Below are positions 49,145-63,259 of a DNA stretch of 64,000 nt, one piece after another. The notes beneath the pieces were generated by a model, which searched no databases, was not told where the DNA came from, and saw nothing but the letters and a program-made list of their open reading frames with translations. Each line of letters opens with the position of its first letter. Position 1 is the stretch's first letter. The position numbers were made by a program, and so were the translations under genes. Origin of the DNA: Streptomyces glomeratus (GTDB lineage Bacteria; Actinomycetota; Actinomycetes; Streptomycetales; Streptomycetaceae); the NCBI RefSeq assembly GCF_021462825.1, contig NZ_JAKEEB010000007.1, positions 219,867-283,866 on the forward strand, in the 5' to 3' direction.

Positions 49145-49981
49145 ATGGCCACCGACACCCCCCGGCAGACCCTGACCACGCCCGTCCGGGCCACGGGCTC
49201 GGTGGTCGGCCCCTGGCGGGCCATGGCACTGCGCATGGAGGTCCTGTGGTCCTGGTACCGGCGCTACTGGCGCGCGAACCTGTACTCCTCCGGCCTCCAG
49301 CCGCTGCTGTTCCTCGGCGCGATGGGCCTCGGCCTCGGCTCCCAGGTCAAGGACGGCTCGTTCCTGGGCGGTATCACCTACCTCCAGTACATCGCCCCGT
49401 CGCTGCTGGTCAGCGGCATCGTGGCCACCGCGGTGAACGAAGCCGGCCACCCCGTCCTGTCCGGCTTCAAGTGGAAGCAGGACTACGTCGCGGTCGTCGC
49501 CACGCCCATCACGCCCCAGCAGCTGTACGGGGCGCAACTGCTGTGGATCGTCCTGCGCCTGTCGATCTCCGCGGTGATCTACGGGCTCGCCGCCGCACTC
49601 TTCGGTGCCTGGACCGGACCAGGGGTGCTGCTCGCGCTGCCGCTGGCGGTGTTCACCGGAGCGGCGTGCGCCGCCCCGGTCATGGCCTTCGCCGCCGTCA
49701 CCCGGGGGGAGGGACACGCCTTCGTCGCCCTCAACCGGTTCGTCGTCCTGCCGATGACGCTGTTCGCCGGCACGTTCTTCCCCGTCGACCGGCTGCCCGG
49801 GCCGTGCCTGCCCCTGGTGTGGATCTCCCCCATCTGGCACGGCAACGAGCTGGTCAGAGCGGTCACGCTGGGCGGTCTGTCGCCGCTGCCGGCCCTCGGG
49901 CACGCGCTGTTCCTGGTGGCCATGCTGGTCACCGGCATGCTGGCCGGCCGCCGGAGCTTCTACCGCAGGCTGGTGATCTGA
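49145..49981 (+). CDS. ABC-2 type exporter permease, NodJ family (first)
   Basis: 278 aa, ATG two bases after the ATPase stop. About six membrane helices. The NodJ/ABC-2 pattern is visible: LQPLLFLGAMGLGLGSQVKD, TYLQYIAPSLLVSGI, then KQDYVAVVATPITPQQLYGA and LPMTLFAGTFFPVDRLPG. It probably pairs with the next permease as a heterodimer with two copies of the ATPase. Confidence 0.9.
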   Translation: MATDTPRQTLTTPVRATGSVVGPWRAMALRMEVLWSWYRRYWRANLYSSGLQPLLFLGAMGLGLGSQVKDGSFLGGITYLQYIAPSLLVSGIVATAVNEAGHPVLSGFKWKQDYVAVVATPITPQQLYGAQLLWIVLRLSISAVIYGLAAALFGAWTGPGVLLALPLAVFTGAACAAPVMAFAAVTRGEGHAFVALNRFVVLPMTLFAGTFFPVDRLPGPCLPLVWISPIWHGNELVRAVTLGGLSPLPALGHALFLVAMLVTGMLAGRRSFYRRLVI

Positions 49982-49982
49982 C

Positions 49983-50864
49983 ATGACCGAGGGGACGCCC
50001 CCCACCCGGATCCCGGCGGCCGGGGTCCCCCACGCACGGCCGGCCGTCGCCGGACGGCCCGTCGGCGGCGGTCCGCTGCTGCGGATGCTGCCCTCCAGCT
50101 CCTACGCCGGGCTGTCCTTCCGTCTCGTCGAGCGCAGCGTGCTCCTGTACTCGCGGGCCTGGCTGGTGCTGGTGTCCGGGGTCTTCGAGCCGCTGTTCTA
50201 CCTGCTGGCGTTCCGGGTCGGTTTCAGCTCGCTGATCGGCGATGTGACCGGCCCGGACGGCCGCCCCATGAGCTATGTGGCGTTCGTCGCCCCGGCACTT
50301 CTCGTGGCCTCGGCGATGAACGGCGCGGTCTACGAGACGCTGAGCATCTTCTACAAGCTGCGCTTCGACCGGCTGTACGACGCGGTGCTGGCCACGCCCA
50401 TGGGCACGCTCGACGTGGCGATCGGCGAGATCTCCTGGGCGGTGCTGCGCAGCGGCCTGTACGCGACGGCGTTCCTCGGCGTCATGGCGGCCATGGGGCT
50501 GGCCACGTCCCCGTGGGCCCTGCTGCTGATCCCGACGGCCCTGCTCATCGCGACCGCCTTCGCGGCGATCGGCATGGTGTGCGCGACACTGCTGAGGTCG
50601 TCGTCGCAGTTCGACTACATCCACGCCGTCGTGATGCCGATGTTCCTGTTCTCCACGACCTTCTACCCGATGTCGGTGTACCCGCCGTCGCTGCGGTGGC
50701 TGGTGGAGCTGTCGCCGCTGTACCACGGCATCGAGCTGGCCCGCGGACTGTCCGCGGGCACCCTGGACCCGACCATGATCGGTCACGTCGGGTTCCTCGC
50801 CGTGCTGGCCGCCGGCGGGCTGTACGTCGCCTCGCGCCGGATCGGGAAGCTGCTGCTGAGCTGA
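49983..50864 (+). CDS. ABC-2 type exporter permease, NodJ family (second)
   Basis: 293 aa, ATG at 49983 one base after the preceding stop. It has a ~45-residue Pro/Gly-rich N-terminus, then the same six-helix plan: FEPLFYLLAFRVGFSSLIGD, SYVAFVAPALLVASAMNG, RLYDAVLATPMGTLDVAIGE, MFLFSTTFYPMSVYPPSLRW. It is clearly a paralogue of the first permease. It ends the exporter operon, followed by a strong bidirectional terminator at 50887-50927. Confidence 0.9.
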   Translation: MTEGTPPTRIPAAGVPHARPAVAGRPVGGGPLLRMLPSSSYAGLSFRLVERSVLLYSRAWLVLVSGVFEPLFYLLAFRVGFSSLIGDVTGPDGRPMSYVAFVAPALLVASAMNGAVYETLSIFYKLRFDRLYDAVLATPMGTLDVAIGEISWAVLRSGLYATAFLGVMAAMGLATSPWALLLIPTALLIATAFAAIGMVCATLLRSSSQFDYIHAVVMPMFLFSTTFYPMSVYPPSLRWLVELSPLYHGIELARGLSAGTLDPTMIGHVGFLAVLAAGGLYVASRRIGKLLLS

Positions 50865-50886
50865 GCCGCCGAGCACCGACGCCGGG

Positions 50887-50927
50887 CGGCGGGGTGGCCC
50901 GGGACCCGGTCCCGGGCCACCCCGCCG
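50887..50927. terminator. bidirectional terminator between convergent cluster operons
   Basis: Perfect 18-bp stem CGGCGGGGTGGCCCGGGA (50887-50904) with 50910-50927, 5-base loop. It separates the exporter operon (plus) from the long biosynthetic operon (minus), both of which end here. Confidence 0.9.
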
Positions 50928-50942
50928 TCGTCCGCGGCCGGT

Positions 50943-52133
50943 TCAGCGGGTGGGGGCCAGTTCGTACCACCTGACCGGTGGATCGTCCGCCCGCAGCGGA
51001 AGCAGGAACCGGTCGATCTCCAGGTCGGCCAGCGGATAGCGCTGGAATCCGTCCCGGAATCGCTGGCGTATCGCCTCGGAACGCGGGTGGTAGTCGTCTT
51101 TCGTCAGCACCCGGACGATGGCCGCCTCGGGCTGCAGCATGAAGAGGAAATGGCCCTCGACGCCATTCATGTACCGCGAATGGTCATGCGGGTAGCAGGG
51201 CGCGAACACACTGATGAAACATTCCTCTCCCTCCAGCACGAAGAACCACTCGGGATCCGCGGCGATCGCCGGGTCGAGACCCGCGGGAGCCGCCTCGGTG
51301 AGATTTCTGTGCAGAAACTCGACGAAATCCCGGAAAAGCTGGGTCAGGTCGTCGAACGTGCCGCCGAAGACCCGGGTGGGAAAGGCGTACACGAACCCGT
51401 CGATGACATCCCGGTCCTGAATCCTCAGGAAGCGGCGCACGGCCGGAAGGGACGCCTTCATGTTGTCCCCGAACGAGCGGTCCTCGTCGTAGGCCGGCGG
51501 CCCCCACAGCACCGACTTCTGGGCGAACGGGCAGAAGGTCTCCATCTGGACGGGGCGGATGATCCGCACCGACTCGGCCCGGGACGGGTCGAACTCCGAC
51601 TCCTCCGCCGCCCGGTCCATGCTCCGGGTGCTCTCCAGCAGCCGCACCAGTTGATCGGTCAGCTCCTCGTGCGAGGCGAAGCCGGCCATGGCGGCCGTCA
51701 GCAGACCGGGCAGAAGACGGCGCAGGGCCACCACACTCGGATCGCTGCCCTGCCGGGCGTCGGAGCGGTCGAAGGCCAGGGTGCGGCGGACCGGCGCGGC
51801 CGCGGCCTCGAGCCGGGCCACGGCCTGCGGAAGCGGCAGCGGCCGCTCGGGCCACAGCGATCCCTCGGTCAGGTCGGCCGGCCACGACGCCTCGTTGAAG
51901 GCCTGCTGAAGAGGGATGCCGTAGCTGTTGGCGAGCGCCACCGCCGCGACGATCACCTCGGCGAGGTACCGCCCCGCGGCGGACCGGCCGGCGGTGTCGG
52001 TTCCGCCGGCCTCCCGCAGGGCGGCGACCCGGTCGGCGAGGTGCACGTCGGACGGGTCGGGAGCCCAGTACGGCCCCCGGTCCTCGACCATGCGGCGCAC
52101 CGCCTCCTGGAGGCGCGCGATGTGCAGCTTCAC
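50943..52133 (-). CDS. YqcI/YcgG-family protein with helical MazG-like N-terminal region
   Basis: 396 aa from GTG 52133, which overlaps the carbamoyltransferase stop by 4 bases; the much longer frame reading upstream is a shadow. Residues ~195-340 match the YqcI/YcgG family: TFCPFAQKSVLW, FGGTFDDLTQLFRDFVEFL, DPEWFFVLEGEECFISVFAP, then YPHDHSRY and FLFMLQPE. One characterised relative, GntA of guanitoxin biosynthesis, is a heme-dependent N-hydroxylase of a cyclic guanidine (known from memory), so with the adjacent amidinotransferase gene an N-oxidation of a guanidine is plausible here. Residues 1-85 (YLAEVIVAAVALANSYGIPL) look like a degenerate MazG helical fold; residues 100-170 are further helices. 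The assignment rests on motif pattern only. Confidence 0.6.
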   Translation of the reverse strand: MKLHIARLQEAVRRMVEDRGPYWAPDPSDVHLADRVAALREAGGTDTAGRSAAGRYLAEVIVAAVALANSYGIPLQQAFNEASWPADLTEGSLWPERPLPLPQAVARLEAAAAPVRRTLAFDRSDARQGSDPSVVALRRLLPGLLTAAMAGFASHEELTDQLVRLLESTRSMDRAAEESEFDPSRAESVRIIRPVQMETFCPFAQKSVLWGPPAYDEDRSFGDNMKASLPAVRRFLRIQDRDVIDGFVYAFPTRVFGGTFDDLTQLFRDFVEFLHRNLTEAAPAGLDPAIAADPEWFFVLEGEECFISVFAPCYPHDHSRYMNGVEGHFLFMLQPEAAIVRVLTKDDYHPRSEAIRQRFRDGFQRYPLADLEIDRFLLPLRADDPPVRWYELAPTR

Positions 52134-53872
52134 TCGGCGGCCTCCTCCCTGCCTCCCACCGCGTCCGCCTTGCGTACCAGGAACGGTCCGATGGCCAGGT
52201 AGTCGATCTCGGTCTTGAGGAAGGTGGCCAGAGCGTCGGCCGGAGAGCAGATGATGGGCTCCTGGTCGTTGAACGAGGTGTTCAGCACCATGGGCACACC
52301 CGTGAGGGCCTCGAACTCGCTGATGATGCGGTGGAAGCGGGGGTTGACGTCGGCTCGGACGGCCTGGATGCGGCAGGTGTTGTCGACGTGCAGGACGGCA
52401 CCCATCCGGTCGTGCTTGTCGGCCTTCGCCGGGTAGGCCATCAGCATGAAGTCGCCCGCGCTGGTCTCCTTGGCGATCTCGAACCACTCGGGCACCGCCT
52501 CGCTGAGCACGCTGGGCGCCAGCGGACGGAAGTACTCCCGGTGCTTGACCTTGTGGTTGAGGTCGTCGCGCATGGAGCGGCTGCGGGGGTCGCCGATGAT
52601 GCTGCGGTTGCCGAGCGCCCGGGGACCGAGCTCCATGGCGCCCTGGAACAGCCCGATGACATGGCCCTCGGCGAGCAGTCGCGCCACGTGCGCCTCGAAG
52701 TCCTCGGGACGCTCCACCACCAGGCCGTCGCGGGCGGCCAGCTCCTTGTCGATCTCCGCCTCGGTGTAGGACGGGCCCCAGTAGGCGTGGCGCATCTCCT
52801 GGCCGCGCTCCTTGCCGAGGATCGCGTTCCACACATGGAGGGCGGCGCCCAGGGACAGGCCGCCGTCGTGCGCCGCGGGCTGGACGTACAGCTCCTCGAA
52901 CGGGCCCTGCTCGAAGGCCACCTGGTTGGTGACGCAGTTGAGGGCGACACCGCCCGCGAGGCAGAGCCTGCTCGCGCCCGTCAGGCCGTGCAGATGGCGC
53001 GCCATGTGCAGGACGAGTTCGTTGGTCTTCTCCTGGAGTGCCGCGGCGATGTCGTGGTGGACGTCCTCCAGCGGCTCCTCGGGGCGGCGCGGCCGGACGC
53101 CGAGCACCGACTCCAGACCCGAGGTGTCCGCGGACGGCGGGTAGTACAGGATGTCGCTGAAGTTCAGCACGTCGTGGCGCATGTCGAAGCCGCCGTCGTC
53201 GGTGGTCCAGGCGAGCCGGGCGAAGCCCTCCGCGAACCGCTGCGGGTCGCCGTACGCGGCCAGTCCCATGACCTTGGCGGCGTCGTAGACCCCGAAGCCG
53301 AGGAAGACCGACACCAGCTCCCACAGGTAGCCGATGGACGCCGGGTAGCGGACGCTCTGCACGCAGTCCAGCTCGTTGCCCTTGCCGTGGTAGAAGCGGG
53401 TCGAGTAGGCGTCGTCGCCGAGCGCGTCCACGACCAGCACCGCGGCGTCGGGGAAGGTGGACGCGAAGTACGCCGACGCGCCGTGCGCGGTGTGGTGCGC
53501 CACCCAGTGGAAGTCGCCGGTGAAGCCCAGCTCCGCGAACTTCTTGGGGATGTTGGGCAGGGTGCCCAGGAACAGCGACTGCTTCTCGGCGCTGTCCCAG
53601 GGGGAGGGCAGTCCCCCGTCCTTGACGGCCTTGATCTCCGCGGGGTCGGCCGCGCAGGTCACGTGGTCCACGTCCGCCAGGGTGATGCCTGCCTTGTCCA
53701 GACAGAACCGGATGGCGTTCACGGGCAGTTCGTCGGGGTTGTCGGCGCGCGCCTGCTTTCCGTGCTTGATGCGGTTGAAGCGTTCCTCCTCCGCCGCCGC
53801 GACCACGTTCCCGTCCTTCAGCAGACAGGCCGACGACTCGTGGTAGACCGAGTTGATGCCGAGGATGTACAT
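52130..53872 (-). CDS. NodU/CmcH-type carbamoyltransferase
   Basis: 580 aa from ATG 53872 (MYILGINSVYHESSACLLKD), with GGGAG seven bases upstream; an in-frame ATG at 53884 is possible. The N-terminal Kae1-like domain has VAAAEEERFNRIKHG, HWVAHHTAHGASAYF and CLAGGVALNCVTNQ, and the C-terminal domain has LGPRALGNRSIIGDP and MVLNTSFNDQEPI. It uses carbamoyl phosphate and ATP to carbamoylate an alcohol or amine; full length and all conserved blocks are present. It follows the amidinotransferase gene by 21 bases and overlaps the YqcI/YcgG-type gene by 4. Amidino plus carbamoyl transfer recalls guadinomine and saxitoxin pathways. Confidence 0.95.
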   Translation of the reverse strand: MYILGINSVYHESSACLLKDGNVVAAAEEERFNRIKHGKQARADNPDELPVNAIRFCLDKAGITLADVDHVTCAADPAEIKAVKDGGLPSPWDSAEKQSLFLGTLPNIPKKFAELGFTGDFHWVAHHTAHGASAYFASTFPDAAVLVVDALGDDAYSTRFYHGKGNELDCVQSVRYPASIGYLWELVSVFLGFGVYDAAKVMGLAAYGDPQRFAEGFARLAWTTDDGGFDMRHDVLNFSDILYYPPSADTSGLESVLGVRPRRPEEPLEDVHHDIAAALQEKTNELVLHMARHLHGLTGASRLCLAGGVALNCVTNQVAFEQGPFEELYVQPAAHDGGLSLGAALHVWNAILGKERGQEMRHAYWGPSYTEAEIDKELAARDGLVVERPEDFEAHVARLLAEGHVIGLFQGAMELGPRALGNRSIIGDPRSRSMRDDLNHKVKHREYFRPLAPSVLSEAVPEWFEIAKETSAGDFMLMAYPAKADKHDRMGAVLHVDNTCRIQAVRADVNPRFHRIISEFEALTGVPMVLNTSFNDQEPIICSPADALATFLKTEIDYLAIGPFLVRKADAVGGREEAAE

Positions 53873-53893
53873 GGGGGCTCCCATCGTGAGCGG

Positions 53894-55030
53894 TCAGACC
53901 AGCGGCTGGTAGGCGAGACGGGGGAAGTAGTCCTCGCGGGTGCCTTCGCGCCGTACGTCCCAGGTGGCGCAGTGCAGGGAGCCGCCGTACTCGAAGACGT
54001 TGCGGAAGGGGACGGTGAAGACCTCGAAGCCGAGCTTGTCGAGCAGCTCCTGGAGGGGCTTCTCCTGCTCCTCGCAGATCAGCTTGGTCGGGGAGATGCT
54101 GAGCACGTTCATCGACAGCCACTTGGAGGACTGGCAGTACAGCGGCATCTCGTCGTTGCTCAGGACCGGCTGCGGGGCCTCGACCAGCTCCCAGTCGTTG
54201 TCCAGGAACATCCGCTCCTCGCCCTCGCGCAGCGGGCGCTCCGGGTTGGTGAGGATCAGCCCCGGACGCAGCGGTACGAAGGTGCAGTCGATGTGCGACG
54301 GGAAGAAGTCCAGCGGGAAGTGGACCGGGTGGACGCGGAACCCTCGCGGCTCCAGGTGCCGCTTGAGCCAGTGGATGCCGGCCCGGTTGGTGGTCATCGA
54401 CTCCTGGACCAGGATGTCGCGGCCCAGCCGGCTCATGTCCGCCGCGTCGAAGACGACCTCGTCCTGGGTGATGCAGAACTCGAAGGAATGCATCCGGGCG
54501 TGCCGCTTCTCCAGCGGCCACTCCCAGAACTCCTCGCGGTACATCCCGTCGGCCATGGACGGCTTGGGCGCGGTGGTCCACTCCACGCGCGGATCGGCGT
54601 TCCAGTACTCGTACACCAGCTTGCGGTAGGGCTGGTACTCGAAGTACCGGGCGCGGCGCGACATGGTGGCCTCGATGATCTCGTTGCCCATGGTGATCAT
54701 CACGTCGCGTGGGCAGACCGCGCAGTACTGGTTCTCCGCCTCGAAGTCGGGGGTGCGCACCGGGGCGGAGAAGTCGTGCGTCTCCGGGCGGCGCACTGTG
54801 ACACCCTGGGACTTCAGCAGCCGTACGAGACCCTCCAGTTCCTCGTTGGCCCGGTCGATGGCCTCCTTGGACTTGGGGCCGGTGGGGAACGGGGTGTCGG
54901 GCGCGTTGCGGACGGCGGGACGGCTGCCCGGCTCGGTGGGTTCGAAGTTGGCGTTGTCGGCGGAGCCGACCACCATCTCCTGCAGCGGGTCCCACTCGTT
55001 CCACGAGTTGACGATCAGGGGCTTGTCCAT
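53894..55030 (-). CDS. L-arginine:amine amidinotransferase (AGAT/StrB/SxtG family)
   Basis: 378 aa from ATG 55030 (MDKPLIVNSWNEWDPLQEMV). It transfers the amidino group from arginine to a primary amine, making a guanidine and ornithine. The catalytic residues of AGAT are conserved: Asp198 in VVFDAADMSRLGRDIL, His246 in PSHIDCTFVPLRPG and nucleophile Cys354 in GGSLHCATWDVRREG. SSKWLSMNVL is also kept. Longer frames to 55123 have no ribosome site. The acceptor cannot be named; a primary amine created in the PKS-NRPS pathway, or a free diamino acid, fits. Confidence 0.95.
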   Translation of the reverse strand: MDKPLIVNSWNEWDPLQEMVVGSADNANFEPTEPGSRPAVRNAPDTPFPTGPKSKEAIDRANEELEGLVRLLKSQGVTVRRPETHDFSAPVRTPDFEAENQYCAVCPRDVMITMGNEIIEATMSRRARYFEYQPYRKLVYEYWNADPRVEWTTAPKPSMADGMYREEFWEWPLEKRHARMHSFEFCITQDEVVFDAADMSRLGRDILVQESMTTNRAGIHWLKRHLEPRGFRVHPVHFPLDFFPSHIDCTFVPLRPGLILTNPERPLREGEERMFLDNDWELVEAPQPVLSNDEMPLYCQSSKWLSMNVLSISPTKLICEEQEKPLQELLDKLGFEVFTVPFRNVFEYGGSLHCATWDVRREGTREDYFPRLAYQPLV

Positions 55031-55088
55031 GAAGGGGTACCTGTCTCCTGGTGTCGGGTGTGCGGGAGTCGTGACGTGCCGCGCCGGC

Positions 55089-56114
55089 TCAGTCGTAGGC
55101 CTTGGAGAAGAGCTCCACCACATAGGGGCCGAACCGGCAGGGCTCGTAGCGCGGCGGGTTGTCGTCGTCGCAGCAGACGTCCAGCGGTGTGATCACGGCG
55201 TCGTAGGCGGGCTCGAAGAAGAACGGGATCGAGTAGCGGTCGACGGCCCCCGGGAGCTGGACGCGGTGCCATGTGGCGCGGTAACGGTCGTTGGTCCAGC
55301 GCTGCATCATCTGGCCGATGTTGACGAGGAAGGTGCCCGGGATGTGCGGTGCCGGGATCCAGTCGCCCTCCGCGTTGCGCACCTCGAGGCCGCCCACCTC
55401 GTCCTGCTGGAGCACGGCGAGGAAGCCGTAGTCGACATGGGCGCCGAAGCCGTGGTCGACCTCGTCCATCGACAGCTTGTCGGGCGCCGTCCTGCCGATG
55501 GTCTCGTTGTAGGGCGGATAGTGCACCATCCGCAGGTCGCTCAGCTCCACGCCGTGGAACGGCGCGAAGTAGTGCTCGTCCAGGCCGAGGCTGAGGGCCA
55601 TGCCGGCGGCGATGCGGGCGCTCAGGCCGTACAGCTGGTCCCAGGCCCGCATCACGGTCTCACGGAACGACGGCAGGGCCGGGGGCCACTGGCCCGGGTC
55701 GTCCAGGGGATGGAGGTCGGCCCGCCGGGCCGCCGCGGCTGCGGCGATCGTGCTGGCCTGCCGGCCGGACTGCGGCTGGAGGTCCAGGCACTCGTGCCAG
55801 TCCGTCTTGCCGGCGGTGACCTCGCCGCCCAGCGGGACATAGCCGCGGAACTGCTCGGTGATGCCGAGACGGATCTTCATCTTCTCCTCCAGGGGGAGGG
55901 CGAAGAAGTCCCGGGCCGCGTCGAACAGGGCACGGCTGTCGGCGTCTGAGATGCCGTGGCCGGTGATGTAGAAGAAGCCGACATCCCGGCAGGCCTCGCC
56001 GATCCGCTCCACGGTCAGCCGCAGCTCCTCGGGGTCGGGGTCGGGCGTCACCAGGGGGCCGATGCCGATGACCGGGACTTCCTTGAAGGCCGTTCCGTGG
56101 GTGTTGTCGCTCAT
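55089..56114 (-). CDS. 2-oxoglutarate/Fe(II) dioxygenase, isopenicillin N synthase-like (second)
   Basis: 341 aa from ATG 56114, which overlaps the stop of the previous oxygenase gene by 4 bases; the longer upstream frame is a shadow. The DIOX_N region (EACRDVGFFYITGHGISDAD) precedes the jelly-roll with Fe ligands His226 and Asp228 in GFGAHVDYGFLAVL, distal His283 in ATWHRVQLP, and the 2-oxoglutarate-binding R293-x-S295 in DRYSIPFFFEP. It probably hydroxylates, desaturates or cyclises a pathway intermediate. Confidence 0.92.
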   Translation of the reverse strand: MSDNTHGTAFKEVPVIGIGPLVTPDPDPEELRLTVERIGEACRDVGFFYITGHGISDADSRALFDAARDFFALPLEEKMKIRLGITEQFRGYVPLGGEVTAGKTDWHECLDLQPQSGRQASTIAAAAAARRADLHPLDDPGQWPPALPSFRETVMRAWDQLYGLSARIAAGMALSLGLDEHYFAPFHGVELSDLRMVHYPPYNETIGRTAPDKLSMDEVDHGFGAHVDYGFLAVLQQDEVGGLEVRNAEGDWIPAPHIPGTFLVNIGQMMQRWTNDRYRATWHRVQLPGAVDRYSIPFFFEPAYDAVITPLDVCCDDDNPPRYEPCRFGPYVVELFSKAYD

Positions 56115-57136
56115 TGCCCCTCTCCGTTCTCGGTGTCCGGGCCGTCGTTGTTCCGCCCGGGGAAGATCACGTTCATGCGCGCCCACTCCAGCTCGCCGAC
56201 GGGAGCGGTCGTGGACAGCTCCCGGCCCCCGGCGAGCCAGGAGTTGCCGGCGGGCACCGCGACCGGCCCGCTCAGCCGGGGACTGGACGCGCGGTCGGCC
56301 GGCACCAGCGGCCGGCGCAGGTCCGGCAGGAAGAACGAGGCGTAGGAAAGACGCTCGGTGCGCAGCGCCGAGTTGTGGACGCGGTGCGGGCAGGCCCGGT
56401 AGTAGCCGTGCGTCCACACCTCCATCAGCTCGCCGCCGAACACCGAGAAGACATCCGTGGGCGGCTCCACCGGCACCCACCGGCCGTCCGCCGCCTCGGC
56501 CTCCAGTCCGCGCTGCTCCTGGAGGCTGACGGTCAGCAGCCCGCTGTCGGTGTGCCGTTCCAGCCGGGAGTCCCCGGCGCCGAAACCGGCCGGGTCGCGG
56601 TAGCGGATCAGCCGGGAGTAGGAGCACAGCTCGCCGCTCGTCACGGCGTGGTCCGAGTCGGCCGGCTGGTCCAGGGTGAGCAGCAGTGCGCGCAGGGTCG
56701 CCAGGGCGATGCGGTCCATGGCCGCCGAGTAGGCCTCGACCACGGGCCGGAAGCGGGGCAGCACGGACGCGTCGGGCCACTGGTTCGGCCCGTACAGGCC
56801 GGCGTGCCAGGGCTGCTCCTCGCCCTCGGGCGCCGCGGTCTCCTTGCCGAACTCGAAGGACTCCTTCAGGTCGGGCACGCCGTTGGTGTACTCGGCGCCC
56901 TGCGCCACATAACCCCGGTAGTTGGGCGACTTGTCGATGTCCAGGGCCTGCTTGGCCTCCTCGGGCAGCGCGAAGAACGCCCGCGTCTGCTCGTGGAGGG
57001 AAGGGAAGAACTCCGGGCCGAGTTCGGCCCGGGCGTCGACGTGGACGATGGCGTGGTCACGGAGTGCGTCGTGCAGCTGGTCGAGCGTCGCCCGCCGGCC
57101 GGCCTCCAGGTCGGCGAGTGCGAGTACGGGTATCAC
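56111..57136 (-). CDS. 2-oxoglutarate/Fe(II) dioxygenase, isopenicillin N synthase-like (first)
   Basis: 341 aa from GTG 57136, with GAGGAGA upstream. Fe ligands His195 and Asp197 (RLERHTDSGLLTVSL) and distal His251 (ACPHRVHNS), with R262-x-S264 for 2-oxoglutarate (TERLSYASFFLPD). It is a complete family member, but quite different from the next oxygenase, so the two likely act at separate positions. It begins 42 bases after the PKS-NRPS stop and is clearly in the same operon. Confidence 0.92.
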   Translation of the reverse strand: MIPVLALADLEAGRRATLDQLHDALRDHAIVHVDARAELGPEFFPSLHEQTRAFFALPEEAKQALDIDKSPNYRGYVAQGAEYTNGVPDLKESFEFGKETAAPEGEEQPWHAGLYGPNQWPDASVLPRFRPVVEAYSAAMDRIALATLRALLLTLDQPADSDHAVTSGELCSYSRLIRYRDPAGFGAGDSRLERHTDSGLLTVSLQEQRGLEAEAADGRWVPVEPPTDVFSVFGGELMEVWTHGYYRACPHRVHNSALRTERLSYASFFLPDLRRPLVPADRASSPRLSGPVAVPAGNSWLAGGRELSTTAPVGELEWARMNVIFPGRNNDGPDTENGEGQ

Positions 57137-57178
57137 GGGCTCTCCTCGGGTCGCGGCTCTATGGGTACTCGGGGGCCT

Positions 57179-63255
<6,077 letters not shown>

Positions 63256-63259
<4 letters not shown>

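Noticed and set aside
50943..55004. A single 1353-residue protein spanning the YqcI/YcgG gene and the two genes upstream
   Set aside because: The first ~950 residues are out-of-frame readings of the carbamoyltransferase and amidinotransferase; only the part after the GTG at 52133 is real.
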